Positions 1 to 30,060 of a DNA stretch of 64,000 bases are shown here, one piece after another (within the stretch, counting starts at the first letter, position 1; every line of letters starts with the position of its first letter). This stretch comes from Opisthocomus hoazin (lineage: Eukaryota > Chordata > Aves > Opisthocomiformes > Opisthocomidae). The position numbers were made by a program, and so were the translations under genes. The notes below the pieces were generated by a model. That model did no database searches and had not been told where the DNA came from. It was given only the letters and a program-made list of their open reading frames with translations. The stretch is taken from NCBI RefSeq assembly GCF_030867145.1, contig NC_134418.1:7064802-7128801 (forward strand), given 5' to 3'.

Positions 1-2645
1 CTACAGCAGACAACGCAAATTTTTAATTTCATAATTATGTTCTTCACCAGGACAAATGATGATCAGCTTTTATGGGGCTCCTCTGTTTCTGAAGAGCAAC
101 ACCTCCCATCTCTTGACAGCTTTGTGCCCGGGCACAGACACAAGCTGCTTTCCATCCTGTAGTACAGCCACACCACAAAAACTGTTGTATCCCTGAAGAG
201 CTGCTCCTACCAATCTGAAAAAGAGATCTTCGCTTCACCTGCTGTGCTCCCACATCACGTGTAGTCACACAGAAGACTGCAGTGTGGCCACTGAAGTGTG
301 ATGGACATCTGTACAGGAGTTGGTTTCAACAGCAAAATCAGGGGCAGGATTTCAGGGGCTCAGTGTCCACACAGGGACCAGGCTTCCCAAAGAACTCAGC
401 TCCTCAAACTGCTGCAAAGTACGGACCAACTTTTCCAAGTACTCTGCACTTCTGTGTGCTTCCATGGTGGCCTTTATACACGAAGAAAGCAGAGCCATCT
501 GGCCATCTAGTTGGTAGGACCTGAACTGAAAAATTAAACCTCCTAATCACTGATATTGGAATCCCCTTTCCATAGCACTCATGTACATCGCTTTCAGCAA
601 GAGGTGAAGATGCTGACTGGAATTAGGATGATAGGATGATGGACTCTGGGCTTTGGGTTTCCCAATGCAGGGTGAGATCTCTTTTAATACTGTAGGCTCA
701 ACACCAGTTTTAGGACCTATAGATGCTTGTTTGTGGGCATGGAAAAACGCATTGGACTCTTCATCCATGCAGAGGCAACAGCGGAACTTTCAGGGCAAAA
801 CCAGGCACCATGGCCTAGCGTTAATTTATTCTTGCAGGTCCTTCAAAGCTCCAAGCTACCCTTCTTTGATAGCAATCAGTCCAGTGAGGGTTATCTGCAA
901 TCTAATACCCAGGGATAGCAGTAGAAGGTATTTTCAAAACCAAAGCTCTGTGTGTGTGTATAAGAGACAAACACCAGAGCAGTTTTCACAAGAAAAATGC
1001 CTGTTTCTGTTCTATCTCAGGCCCAGGATAATCCCTGCTGAGAACCACCGAAGCAGCATTTAGCTGGCACTGCCTGCTTCGGAGATTTTTGGAATGCATT
1101 TCACCACTGGCGTATATATAAAGCGCTTTGAGATGACGTGTGCCACGAGAGGGTAAGAGACCGTTACTGCGCAGCAGCATGAAGAAGAAGCAGAGACAGG
1201 AATGACGGAAGCCGTCCCCATCCTCCGCGGTCACAGAGAAGGGATGTGTGCACCTCACCCCCTCGCTGCTCCGTGGCTGGGCCTGCCCTCTGCGAGCGAA
1301 ACAAACACAGCCTGGGCAGGGAGCGAAGCACCTCTCTCCCCGCCCGAGGTTTTCTGTCGGAAACCTAAGCCCAGGACACCGTCTGCAGCTTAAGAGCTGA
1401 TGTGGAGATCGCTTCTCCCCTTATCTCACGTTACACGAGTGACATTTTCAAATGCAGTGAAGCTCTTCAGCATGGGCTGATCTACTCTCTGCATGATGCT
1501 CGCAACTTTTCACGTAGAAGAAAAAAAATTCTTAACCAGCAATCAAAATGCAAAATGTTTTCAATGGTTTAAAGGATAATTAGTATTTTTAATCAGGCAT
1601 ATGGGAGAAATCATTGTCCACAGGCACTTCCGAAGCAGACGTGGTATCACAGCAAGATTCCAGCTCGTGACACAAGTGAAACTAAAGCACAAGAGCTAAA
1701 AGGACACGTCAAGGAGAGACAGATTAGTCACTAATGACTGTAATTGAACTCAGGGTTAAGAATTCAAGAACTTTACATTTTATAATAAAAAATGATATTT
1801 TTAATGTGAGCTCTTGCAATGACATATTAAAATAAAAAGTAAAAAGTGTCATTGCTGCTATTGTAAAGATTTATAAACATGCTCACCCACTGACAGTATA
1901 AGGGCAAGGAAAAAGTGAATTAAAGACCCAAAAAACCTCATTTCCTGCTCTGTCCTTTTTATCCTCAATGTTCTGCTATTGCCAGATCATAGCAACACAA
2001 ATCAGCTCCTGCTACAAGATGACCGGGACTAAAACAGCAGCATGAGCACTGCTCGCGTCCCAGACTTTGTCAGCGGAGTTGATTCAGTCAGGGAAAGCTC
2101 AGCCAGGCAGAATCACTCACCGCCCTATTCAGCATGCAGAACATTCACTGAACTCACTGGCAGTCTGGGGCAAAAAAATCAGTCTCAGGACTCACCACGA
2201 CACCCTTGAAGAATGCTCACCAATTTCCTAAGCCCAGAAAGAAACCTCCAGCTGACACCTAGCTCCACGATTAAAAAGTCTGGGCCTAATTCTGTTCTCA
2301 GCATATCATAAGGCTGAACAAACTCCATTCATGCCTGAGGCTTTATTCTAGATTTATCCCGTCGGAGATTAATATAGAAGTTGATTCTGTCTTTCAGCTT
2401 TTAGGGTATTTAAGTGAATATTCCACTGACTTGAAGAGAAGAGGTGGGCGCCTACTAGCCACACCAGCAGCGCAGGTTGATCGAATGCTGTTTGTCCTTT
2501 AAACAAGCAGCAGAAAATAAAAATGCATTTGCACCAGAATTCAGTTTCTGGCTACATCAGTGTGAACAAAAATTTAAAACCAGTCTCGTGCAAAAGTGAA
2601 AGCAGAAACTTGTCTCCAGTTCACTCAGCCAGCTATAAATAAATA
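1..2645. other. SMYD1 intron 1, distal part inside the window
   Basis: No SMYD1 exon 2 is found here: none of the minus-strand reading frames carries the MYND zinc-finger cysteines expected next. The stretch is therefore read as part of a long intron 1. It holds a degraded coding-like relic near its left end (listed separately) and otherwise AT-rich sequence without recognised features. Confidence 0.6.
20..920 (-). pseudogene. Frame-broken coding-like relic, unrecognised
   Basis: On the minus strand several short open stretches follow one another in different frames with intervening stops. One lies at 547-768 (73 codons), another around 370-500 in another frame (containing EKLVRTLQQFEEL), and a third around 40-260, where one frame reads LQDGKQLVSVPGHKAVKRWE. 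The residue composition looks like real protein rather than random translation, and the frames shift, as in a processed or decayed pseudogene. I do not recognise the parent gene. It could also be chance in unconstrained intron sequence. Confidence 0.25.
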
Positions 2646-2820
2646 GAACAGGCTGCCCAGGGCGGTTGTGGAGTCTCCTTCTCTGGAGATATTCAAGACC
2701 CACCTGGATGCGGTTCTGTGCAGCCTGCTCTGGGTGACCCTGCTTCGGCAGGGGGTTGGACTAGATGACCCACAGAGGTCCCTTCCAACCCCTACCGTTC
2801 TGTGATTCTGTGATTCTGTA
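2646..2820 (+). mobile_element. CR1 retrotransposon 3' end fragment
   Basis: The segment carries the typical avian CR1 3' terminus: a GGCTGCCCAGGG-like start, then GTTGTGGAGTCTCC, GGACTAGATGACC and GGTCCCTTCCAACCC. It ends in two copies of the ATTCTGTG-type octamer (TCTGTGATTCTGTGATTCTGT). It is 5'-truncated, as most CR1 copies are, and lies in SMYD1 intron 1 on the strand opposite to that gene. Confidence 0.92.
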
Positions 2821-3366
2821 AATCTGAAATCACTTTACAGAAACCACACCACTTGCAGATCCCCACTAGCTTCTAGTTTGCAGGCAGCGGGCGACGAAGC
2901 TGCGTGTGCAGCTGGGAGGTGGCACACGTGAGCAGAGCACCGTGCAGCTCACTTGTATCGTGCGTTCTACACCAGAGGCTTCCACAAAGTCAGTCCGAGA
3001 CGGCTGTACTGGAATGACACGCGCCCCTGGCAGCTCACCGGAGCACAGCCCGGGTGCGGATTTGCGAGGCACTGAACGCACGCAACTTTCACCGCATTCG
3101 GTAAAAGCCGACGGCACCGAGCACCTTGCAAGGTCACATCCTGGAAACAGGATTGCACCACATTCAGAGTAACAAAAGCTGTTCTGAGCCTCGGGAAGCG
3201 CATTCACTGTGCGCTGTGAACGCATCTGTACCGAAGCGCTCCTGACTTCCCTTCGCGCCCTTCTCCGATGCTGTCCAGACACTTTCAAACTCTTACCCGC
3301 CCGGCCAGAAGAAATTTTGCGTCGAGATGACTTTCAGTCTGTGTTGTACAAGTGCTTTTCTCTTAC
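2821..3366. other. SMYD1 intron 1, promoter-proximal part
   Basis: Moderately GC-rich sequence with scattered CpGs between the CR1 fragment and the splice donor of SMYD1 exon 1. Open frames here (for example 2866-3288 minus) show no recognisable protein signature. Nothing further can be supported. Confidence 0.5.
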
Positions 3367-3503
3367 CTATCAAAAACCACGGCCGCGTAGGCTGGCTCCG
3401 CAAAGATGACATCCCCGGGCAAGAATTCCTTCTGCGCTTTCAAGCCCCTGCCTTTGCCTTCAGTCGTGAACACTTCGACTGACTCCATTCCCCCTTTCGT
3501 CAT
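3367..3503 (-). CDS. SMYD1: SMYD1 coding exon 1 (SET and MYND domain protein 1), N-terminal part
   Basis: SMYD1 is a striated-muscle SET/MYND protein methyltransferase that acts in sarcomere assembly and heart development. The minus strand encodes 45 codons plus two bases. The protein starts MTKGGMESVEVFTTEGKG, continues with RGLKAQKEF and ends VVFDR at the donor AG|GTAAGA (3366-3361). This matches the vertebrate SMYD1 N-terminus, including the start of the split SET domain with its GKGRGL motif. The ATG at 3503 was chosen because family members start at the same place; the open frame runs upstream to 3572 but that extension has no family counterpart. Later exons (MYND, SET, post-SET, TPR) lie past the left edge, so the gene is partial here. 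It is divergent from the KRCC1-type gene, as in mammals. Confidence 0.93.
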
Positions 3504-3596
3504 CCCAAGGGACCCCGAGGCTTGGGAGATGGGTGTCTCGGAGTCAGCCAAATCTCCCGTCACTCCCGTCAACTTCGACTCGCCGCAAGCCCAGGC

Positions 3597-3605
3597 TTAT
3601 AAAAG
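3597..3605 (-). promoter_or_regulatory. TATA-like box of SMYD1
   Basis: The minus strand reads CTTTTATAAG about 95-100 bases upstream of the SMYD1 start codon. The distance fits a TATA box with a short 5' leader. Tissue-restricted muscle genes often have TATA promoters. The transcription start itself is inferred. Confidence 0.5.
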
Positions 3606-3840
3606 GGCTGGCCTCCCCCCTCCCAGCCCCCGGCCACACCGTTTGCCATAGGAGGGCGAGGGGGTGGGAGTGGGAGAGGCAGGAGCCGAAGATCCCCCGC
3701 GCAGGATCGCCGACCTATGCAGGGAAGGCACAGGGCTGCGCCTGCTGCTTCATTAGGAAACCCGAAAAACCACGTTTGGAATTGTTCCTCGCGGCCACAA
3801 GCGGTTGTATATGTTACGACTTGGGTTAATTTATACTCAC

Positions 3841-3892
3841 CCATTGGAGAGAGAATGTATTCTCTTTGCAGGGTATTTTTAGCAACCACATG
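3841..3892 (-). promoter_or_regulatory. Candidate MEF2 site, E-box and CCAAT box upstream of SMYD1
   Basis: About 340-390 bases upstream of the SMYD1 ATG the minus strand reads CTAAAAATA (3882-3874), one base short of the full MEF2 consensus. A CACATG E-box (3887-3892) lies five bases away and an inverted CCAAT box (3841-3847, CCATTGG on plus) is nearby. SMYD1 (BOP) is a known direct target of MEF2C in heart and of myogenic bHLH factors, so the pairing is plausible. Binding is inferred from motifs only. Confidence 0.4.
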
Positions 3893-5385
3893 CTTCTGTC
3901 TCTCAGGAAGCAACAGCTGAGACAGTGGGACAGGGAGGGCTGGTATGCAGATTTCTGACCCCTTCCACTGTCATCTGGCTTTTTCCAGAAATTAAACAAT
4001 GCTGCTTTATTTTTACCCTCTGGGAGATGGATGGCATGTTTGGAGCCAGGGACAGACACACGCCCTGAAATTCTCCGCATCCTCCATCGCTACCAGAGCC
4101 TGGAAAAGCGGAGTCGCTTCCCAAATGCCGGTGGCGGCAGGCGGACGGAGCAGCGGGGAAGGAGCTGGAAGGACAGCAGCGGTTTGGCACGGGCTGCAGG
4201 AGCAAGCGGGACATCTTCGATACCCACAAAAATCTGGATGCACTAAACTTCTGCGAAACGGCAGTGCGTTTGAGGGCTCTCGCCAGCTCCAGTGCTCAGC
4301 TGTGGAAGAGATCTGGGGGAATTTGAGCGACGTGAGCGGAAAAGAAGGGTGCACCGGTGAGACCAAAGCCGTCAGAAGCCGGGCCCTGGCTTTGCTCTCT
4401 GCCCGCAGCACCCAGTGCAAGTTCGGGGTGACGCAAGGGGAGTGTAAGAGTGAGCTCCGTGTGTAAGAGTGAACCTCGCCGTGGAAACTGAACCCAGCTC
4501 AGATTGTTGTTCAGCACGTTTTTATCAATTAAGAGCACTTCGCGGGGCTGGCTCCTGCTAATCTCACCCTCTCACCCCGAGGAAACCTGATGCTATTTCC
4601 TCCTTGATCCCTAAACCCTGCACAGATATCAACGTCTGCAAACCTCTTCCCACACCTCCTTGCAGCACAGAAAAAGCTGCCTGATTTAACAGGGAAAGTG
4701 ACGTGTAGAGAAGAGGGCAATTCCCGTGCATCCCTAGTGTAAGAGAAACGCTTTACCTTGCCAAGGCAGTGGGAAGTATCGTTGTGCTCTTCAAGACAGT
4801 CACAGAACTGCTCAGCATCTTCTGCTCAAAGCTTCTGGCAGTTTTCCTTGCCTGTGAATGACGTCTGGCATCACCCTTCCGCAAAGATACCCGGGGTTGC
4901 AGTTTGCCTGCGTGTGCCAGGCACAAACGGTATCAATCCACAGCCCCATAAATTCAGGGTGATCCGGGTGTTCGTGCGATTACGAGCAACGTTCCCCAAA
5001 CAACCCGACTCCTCCACTCGTACTCCGAAGGGCCGGAGCCGTCGCAGAGCCATCGGCACAAACCTCCCAGCGCTTACACCATGCAGCGTAGGAAAGTCAT
5101 TACAGGCAATCAGCCCCTACAAGCAACTACAATTTTAATTGCAATGCTCTGCTTTGCGATACGTGATGTCAGGATGCTCTGGTCTCACCTGCTACCTGTG
5201 TGTAATTCCTCTGGGTGGAAGCGCCTTTGAGGTACACATCTTTGCCAGCAACACTTTGGCACGTCAAAATTAGGTGCTGGAGTTTTTCTCCTCCAAAAAA
5301 AGCCCTGATTTGGAGCGTGGATATATTGAATTCAGTCGTTAATCACACTAAACACTGTTTCTGACTCCCAGATAACAAAGAATAC
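3893..5385. other. Intergenic spacer between SMYD1 and KRCC1 promoters, first part
   Basis: Mixed-composition sequence with several CpGs at 4000-4450 and 4900-5060. Open frames such as 3999-4466 and 4758-5138 have no recognisable domains, and I see no gene. It may hold SMYD1 enhancer sequence, but no site is clear enough to call. Confidence 0.45.
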
Positions 5386-5561
5386 GGAAAGGAAAGGAAA
5401 GGAAAGGAAAGGAAAGGAAAGGAAAGGAAAGGAAAGGAAAGGAAAGGAAAGGAAAGGAAAGGAAAGGAAAGGAAAGGAAAGGAAAGGAAAGGAAAGGAAA
5501 GGAAAGGAAAGGAAAGGAAAGGAAAGGAAAGGAAAGGAAAGGAAAGGAAAAAGGAAAGGAA
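5386..5561 (+). repeat. GGAAA pentanucleotide microsatellite
   Basis: About 33 nearly perfect tandem GGAAA units with one interruption near the 3' end. The long opposite-strand open frame here (repeating LSFPF) is a by-product of the repeat. The array is all-purine on one strand, so triplex-type structure and length polymorphism are likely. Confidence 0.98.
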
Positions 5562-6535
5562 TAACAAAACGTAAATTATAACAAAAAAATATATCTTATC
5601 AAAGTAGCCAATTAAAACCAAGAGATCAAAGTCCTCCTAGGACGGAGTTACAACAGGGCAGGTCTCTCGTGGGCAGACATCTGTGGTGCACCCAGCACAA
5701 CTCACCCCTCACTCCTTCAGATCACAAAAATAAAAAGAAATTCGGCTGAGGCAGAGCGTAACAAAAGTCTCATTTCTCCCCTTCCAGCCCGGTGAATGCC
5801 GCAGTGGTGTGTGCTCAGCTGGGAGGAGCTCAGCCATCCAGCTGCGCATCACACGCTCCGTACCACCGGGCCATGGCTGCGTGCAAAAATACGGTGGTAA
5901 AACTGTCAATCCGAAGAGAAAACACTAAGAAAAATGGAAAGGGCCAAGAGAGGCTGGATAACAGGGATTCCCACTTAAATACCTATTTGGAGCAGCAACC
6001 CTATTTCAACCCTGTGGGAATATACGGAATTTCAAAACCAGCCGGAGAGGGACGCCAATGTCCGAGCATCCAGCAAGGCCAACCCTTCAGCTGAGGGTTA
6101 TTCTGCATTTCATGTCCACCCGGACATTGGGCTGGAGGGATGAGTGGCCCCGTCCTGCGAACAGGAGAATGAACAGCACCCTCTGCTGCCATCCGAAAAC
6201 TGGCCCAAAGCACAGCGTTATCGAATTCAACTGCGGGACCGTGGCGAGCAGTACTCGGACACGTCGTGAATTACAGAGAAAAAGGGAAAAAAGAGGCGGG
6301 GGAAACCCTGTCCTAGGCAGACGCTCCTCGGACTCGTCCTGTGACTGTAATCCAGCCTTACAGGTTACAGGCAGCCACGGCGCTGCAGGGCGAGGGGAGG
6401 GTGGGCCCCGCGTCCCGATGAACCCCCGGTTTGGGGCGACAGCAGGGAGAACTGGGGGGCAAGCAGGCTGCCGGCTCTCGCGGGGCGAGGGTCAGAGGGG
6501 CTGGGGGGATTCTGCCCCGAAGAGGGAGTGAGGGA
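5562..6535. other. Intergenic sequence between two simple-repeat arrays
   Basis: Unique-looking sequence without a gene signature. It becomes GC-rich from about 6360 towards the ATGG-type array. Nothing else is recognised. Confidence 0.4.
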
Positions 6536-6753
6536 CCGAGAGATGGACGGACGGATGGACGGGCAGATGGATGGACAGATGGAGGGATGGATGGATGGAC
6601 GGACAGAGGGATGGATGGACAGATGGACAGACAGATGGAGGGATGGATGGATGAATGGATGGATGGACAGAGGGATGGATAGATGGACGGATGGATGGAT
6701 GGATGGATGCACTATGGATGCATGCATGGATGGATGGATGGACAGTTGAACAG

Positions 6754-6786
<33 letters not shown>

Positions 6787-6795
6787 CAGATGGGG
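6536..6795 (+). repeat. ATGG/ACGG/AGATGG tetranucleotide-derived array
   Basis: A run of imperfect GATGGATGGAC-type units. Open frames on both strands are artefacts of a repeat without stops (MDGWMDG on plus, HPSIHPS on minus). Variant units (ACAG, ACGG, AGGG) interrupt the run, so it is an old, degenerate microsatellite. Confidence 0.96.
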
Positions 6796-6899
6796 TGATC
6801 AAGGTGAGGGCCAGCTGGGGGATAGGCAGCAATTTGGGGGATTTTAGGGGTGTTTTGGGTGCCGGTGGCAGAGAGGAGCCACCCAAGGTGCGGAGAGAA

Positions 6900-8105
6900 G
6901 CCTGCAGTTACTAGTTGTAATTAGGCAAATACTAGGCAGGCACTAGTAGTTGCTAGGCAGCTAGAAGGCAGTTACTAGTAGTTACTAGGCAGAAACTAAG
7001 CTGTTACTAGTAGCTACTACTAGTTACCAGGCAGTTATTACAATATTACTAGATTCTCATTAGTAGTTATTGAGCAGTTATTACACAATTACTAGGCTCT
7101 TACTAGTAGCTACCGAGCAGTCATGAGACAGGTTCTAGTAGTTCTGTGGCAGTTTCCAGGCAGCTATTTGTAGTTGTGAGGCAGATACTAGGCTGATAGT
7201 GGTGCTTACTAGTAGTTATTGGGCAGTTATGAGGCAGTTACCTGTAGCTATTAGTAGCTACCAGGCAGTTACTAATGGTTATTCGGCAATTATGAGGCAG
7301 CTACTAGTAGTTATTAGTAGCTACTAGGCAGTTCCTAGTAGTTATGGGGGAAATTATGAGGCAGTTATCAGTAGTTATTAGTAGCCACCAGGCAGTTAGT
7401 AGTGGTTATTGGGCAGTTACAAGTAGTTACTGGGACATTATGAGGCAGTTACTGGTAGTGATTAGTAGCTACTAGGCAGTTACTAGTAGTTATGGGGCAA
7501 TTATGATGTAGTCATCCATAGTTATTGGTAGCCACCAGGCAGTTACTAGTGGCTATTGGGCAGTTATGAGGCAGCTACCTGTAGCTATTAGTAGCGACCA
7601 GACAGTTACTGGTGGTTATTAGTAGCCACCAGGCCGTTACTAGTAGTTATGGGGCAATTATGAGGCAGTTACCAGTAGTTATTAGCAGCTACCAGGCAGT
7701 TACTAATGGTTATTGGGCAGTTAAGAGTAGTTATTGGGCCATTATGAGGCAGTTACCTGTAGTTATTAGGAGCTACCAGTAATTATTAGTAACTGCTACC
7801 AGTCAATTCCTAATGGTTATTTGGCAGTTATGAGGCAGTTACCAGTAGTTATTAGTAGCTACCAGGAAGTTACTAGTGGTTATTGGGCAGTTATGAAGCA
7901 GTTACTGGTAGTTATTAGTAGTCACCAGGCAGTTACTAGTAGTTATGGGGCAATTATGAGGCAGTTACCAGTGGTTATTAGTAGCTACCAGGCAGTTACT
8001 GGTGGTTATTGGCCAGTTATGAGGCAGTTACTGCTAGTTATTAGTTACTGGTGGTTATGGGGTAACTACGAGGCAGTCACCAGCAGCTATTAGCAGCCAC
8101 CAGGC
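6900..8105 (+). repeat. Degenerate minisatellite, about 63-bp higher-order unit
   Basis: About 1.2 kb built from variants of GGCAGTTACTAGTAGTTATT blocks (AGTTATTAGTAGCTACCAGG, GGGCAGTTATGAGGCAG). In the right half the register settles to a unit of about 63 bp. Because 63 is 21 codons, a frame at 7821-8093 stays open with a 21-residue period, but the unit looks like DNA-level duplication and no protein is claimed. The left half is more diverged. The array ends directly at the CpG island of the downstream gene. Confidence 0.93.
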
Positions 8106-8388
8106 AGCTCCGAGCACGCCTCGCCGGGCGGGCAGGCGGGCTCCCCCCTGAGGCGGGGCCCGCGGGGGCGGGCGGCACTGAGGGCGGGCTGGGGAGCGGC
8201 GGGACCCGCCGGGCTGGCGGGGTGTTGTTATGGCGGGCCCGGGGGGGGCGGTGAGGGTGGAGGGGTCAGGCAGGAGGAGCTCGTTACGGGAGGGGCGGCG
8301 GCCCGGCCCTGAAGGCCCCGCAGGCCCCGCCGAGGCGCGGCTCCCCCTGAGGGCGGTGGCTCCCCCTGAGGGCGGCTCCCTGCCGGCC

Positions 8389-28116
<19,728 letters not shown>

Positions 28117-29690
28117 TAAAGGTTCTGCTTAGCTTGAAGAAGTTGATTCTGTTTGAAGACTCAGTTAACCATTTGGTACTATACTATGAATTTTTTGGTT
28201 TTTCTTTAAGCAAAGTGTTTGTTCAATCTGGAAGCTTGTCTTCTGAAATTTTTGGGCAGTAGGTAGACATCAATTTTTTTATCTTACACATACAGCAGCC
28301 ACTGCAGTGATGCGAGTTCGTAATCTCTTCTGGAATATAGCACGAATAAGCATCAGTAGCTTACAGAATACTGTTGGAATTTCACCAAAATGTATAGCTT
28401 CTTTCTGATATTAATGGTGCCAACTATTGAGGTCTCTGTTGTTCTTCTAGGAAAGTACAGAAACTTGTGAGATAAATAAGTGCACTACAATGTTCCCAGC
28501 CATGTCTGAAAATCATTTCTCAGGCAGATTTAAAAGGAGAATGTGAAAGGCTTTTGCCAGATCTTGTTTGCTGTTGGGAATTTTTGGTTTGGGTTGGGTT
28601 TTTTGTCACCCAGTTCTGAGTGGAAAATTAGTCTATTAAACATGCTTTGTTGTCAGACGTACCTTGTCTAGAAGATTTTTCTCATTGTAATCCTGATTTT
28701 TAGTTTAATTTAGGAAACACAAGAAAGGTGCAATTTGCAAACTTAATTGCTAACATGAGGCTACTTTCTGCTCCATTCACTCAAAATAAGGTACAGAAGG
28801 AAAGTTAGAATGAAGTCAGGTTTGTGATCCAAACAATACCCTGAAACATCAGTAACAGCTTTGTATTTCCATAGTAAACGTCAAGTCACCAGACCTTCAT
28901 TCACAATATGGATTTACGTTATTGTGGCATGAGCACTGATGTCCTACATACAGCAATTAGTTGATAAACTTAGATGATGGGGTTCAAGCTCTTGTGTTGC
29001 TCCCAGGGCTCTCAGATAAGACCTTCAGTGAGCTGTGGACACTGGAAACACATCAGTCTGTGCGAGGCCTGGGGCAGGGAGGCTGCCCAGGGCGAAGAGA
29101 GGGATTGCCATGTCTGCCTGCGCTGGGCAGAGCTGGGGCTCTGCGGAGGACTTGAAGGCTGTCTGGTGTCTTACTGAAAGCCGCTGGACTGAGTAAATAC
29201 AATTAAACTGTAAAATGTGATCATTTAAAAACAAAGTCATAAGACAACATTTAGTATCTCTCTTACTGCCTTCAGGTTGCAAGAAAGCTTTTTCTGAGCC
29301 TTGATGTGGGATCTGAAAGCCCATCACCCTGTTGAGTCGCACCATGTAGGCTGCACTTTGCACTGGGTTGGTCTGTTTGTAGAGGCACCTGTGCGGAGCT
29401 GCTGCTCTCGGTAAATCTGCCCAACTGAAACTTTCTGGTTTGGGTGGGATGGAGTAGAGACCAGGCCCCTCAAACCTTGAGTTCTGTCTGATTTGTCTTA
29501 GTTTTAGTTTTGCGGGTAGAAGAAGTAGGTTGAAAAGCCCTGAAAATAACGTAGCCCGTTTTATTATTTAAGGAATTATGTTTTGTGGTTGATTTCAATC
29601 TTGGATTATAAATCTGAGTAGTTATCATATGAGCTGTCAAGTAACTTAGTCCATCCTCTGACAGACAAGCTGAACTAGATACATGTAAAA
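28117..29690. other. KRCC1-type 3' UTR and following intergenic sequence
   Basis: An ATTAAA at 28635-28640, about 520 bases after the stop and followed by a T/G-rich stretch, is the best candidate polyadenylation signal; an AATAAG occurs earlier. The remaining sequence has no gene signature. Confidence 0.4.
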
Positions 29691-29699
29691 CTGAACAAA

Positions 29700-30060
29700 G
29701 TTGAGCAGGAACACACAGGTGCCAGTAACAGTTGGTCAGGAGTCTCGGGAGCATGAACTCTGAGGTTCGTGGGGATTCAGTTTTACGTTCAAAGTGTGCA
29801 TAGGGTCCTTGCTCTGGTCCGCTTTCCTAATCTCCCCTGGTCTTTCTTTGAGGCTGATGATGCCTCTGCTTTCTTCAGTGGCTCTTTTTCCTTGCTCAGG
29901 AGTTACATGCCTTTCTGTATCTTTCTGATGACTCTTTCCCTGGCTTTCCTTAGCCCTTGCTCGTCTGATGAGGAATTCTGAAGTCACACATTAATAACTG
30001 CTTTTCTCATTATTTACTTGGGCAGAGAGTGGGTTCAATCATAATTATTCTAACTGCTGA
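29700..30060 (-). mobile_element. Solo LTR related to the provirus LTRs
   Basis: The segment shares ordered blocks with the two LTRs of the provirus: GGAGTCTCGGGA, GTGGATTCAG/GGGGATTCAG, a CTTCAGTGGxTxTTTTCC block, GCTCAGGxGTTACAT, CTTTCCTTA and AxxTCACAC. All are in the same order and orientation. No internal sequence adjoins it, so it is a solo or broken LTR of the same family. Divergence from both other copies is high. Confidence 0.65.

Noticed and set aside
1113-1122. Strong TATATATAAA box on the plus strand in SMYD1 intron 1
   Set aside because: No supported gene follows; the frame at 1202-1393 has no domain and no splice support.
5343-5621. Minus-strand frame of repeated LSFPF
   Set aside because: Translation of the GGAAA microsatellite.
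6365-6886. Minus-strand 173-codon HPSIHPS frame
   Set aside because: Translation of the ATGG-type array, whose unit lacks stops in several frames.
7821-8093. 90-codon frame with 21-residue repeats
   Set aside because: The 63-bp unit happens to be a multiple of three; left units are broken and no initiation context or homology supports a protein.
6900-8105. CRISPR-like regular spacing in the minisatellite
   Set aside because: Units are tandem and diverged, with no unique spacers, and the DNA is vertebrate.
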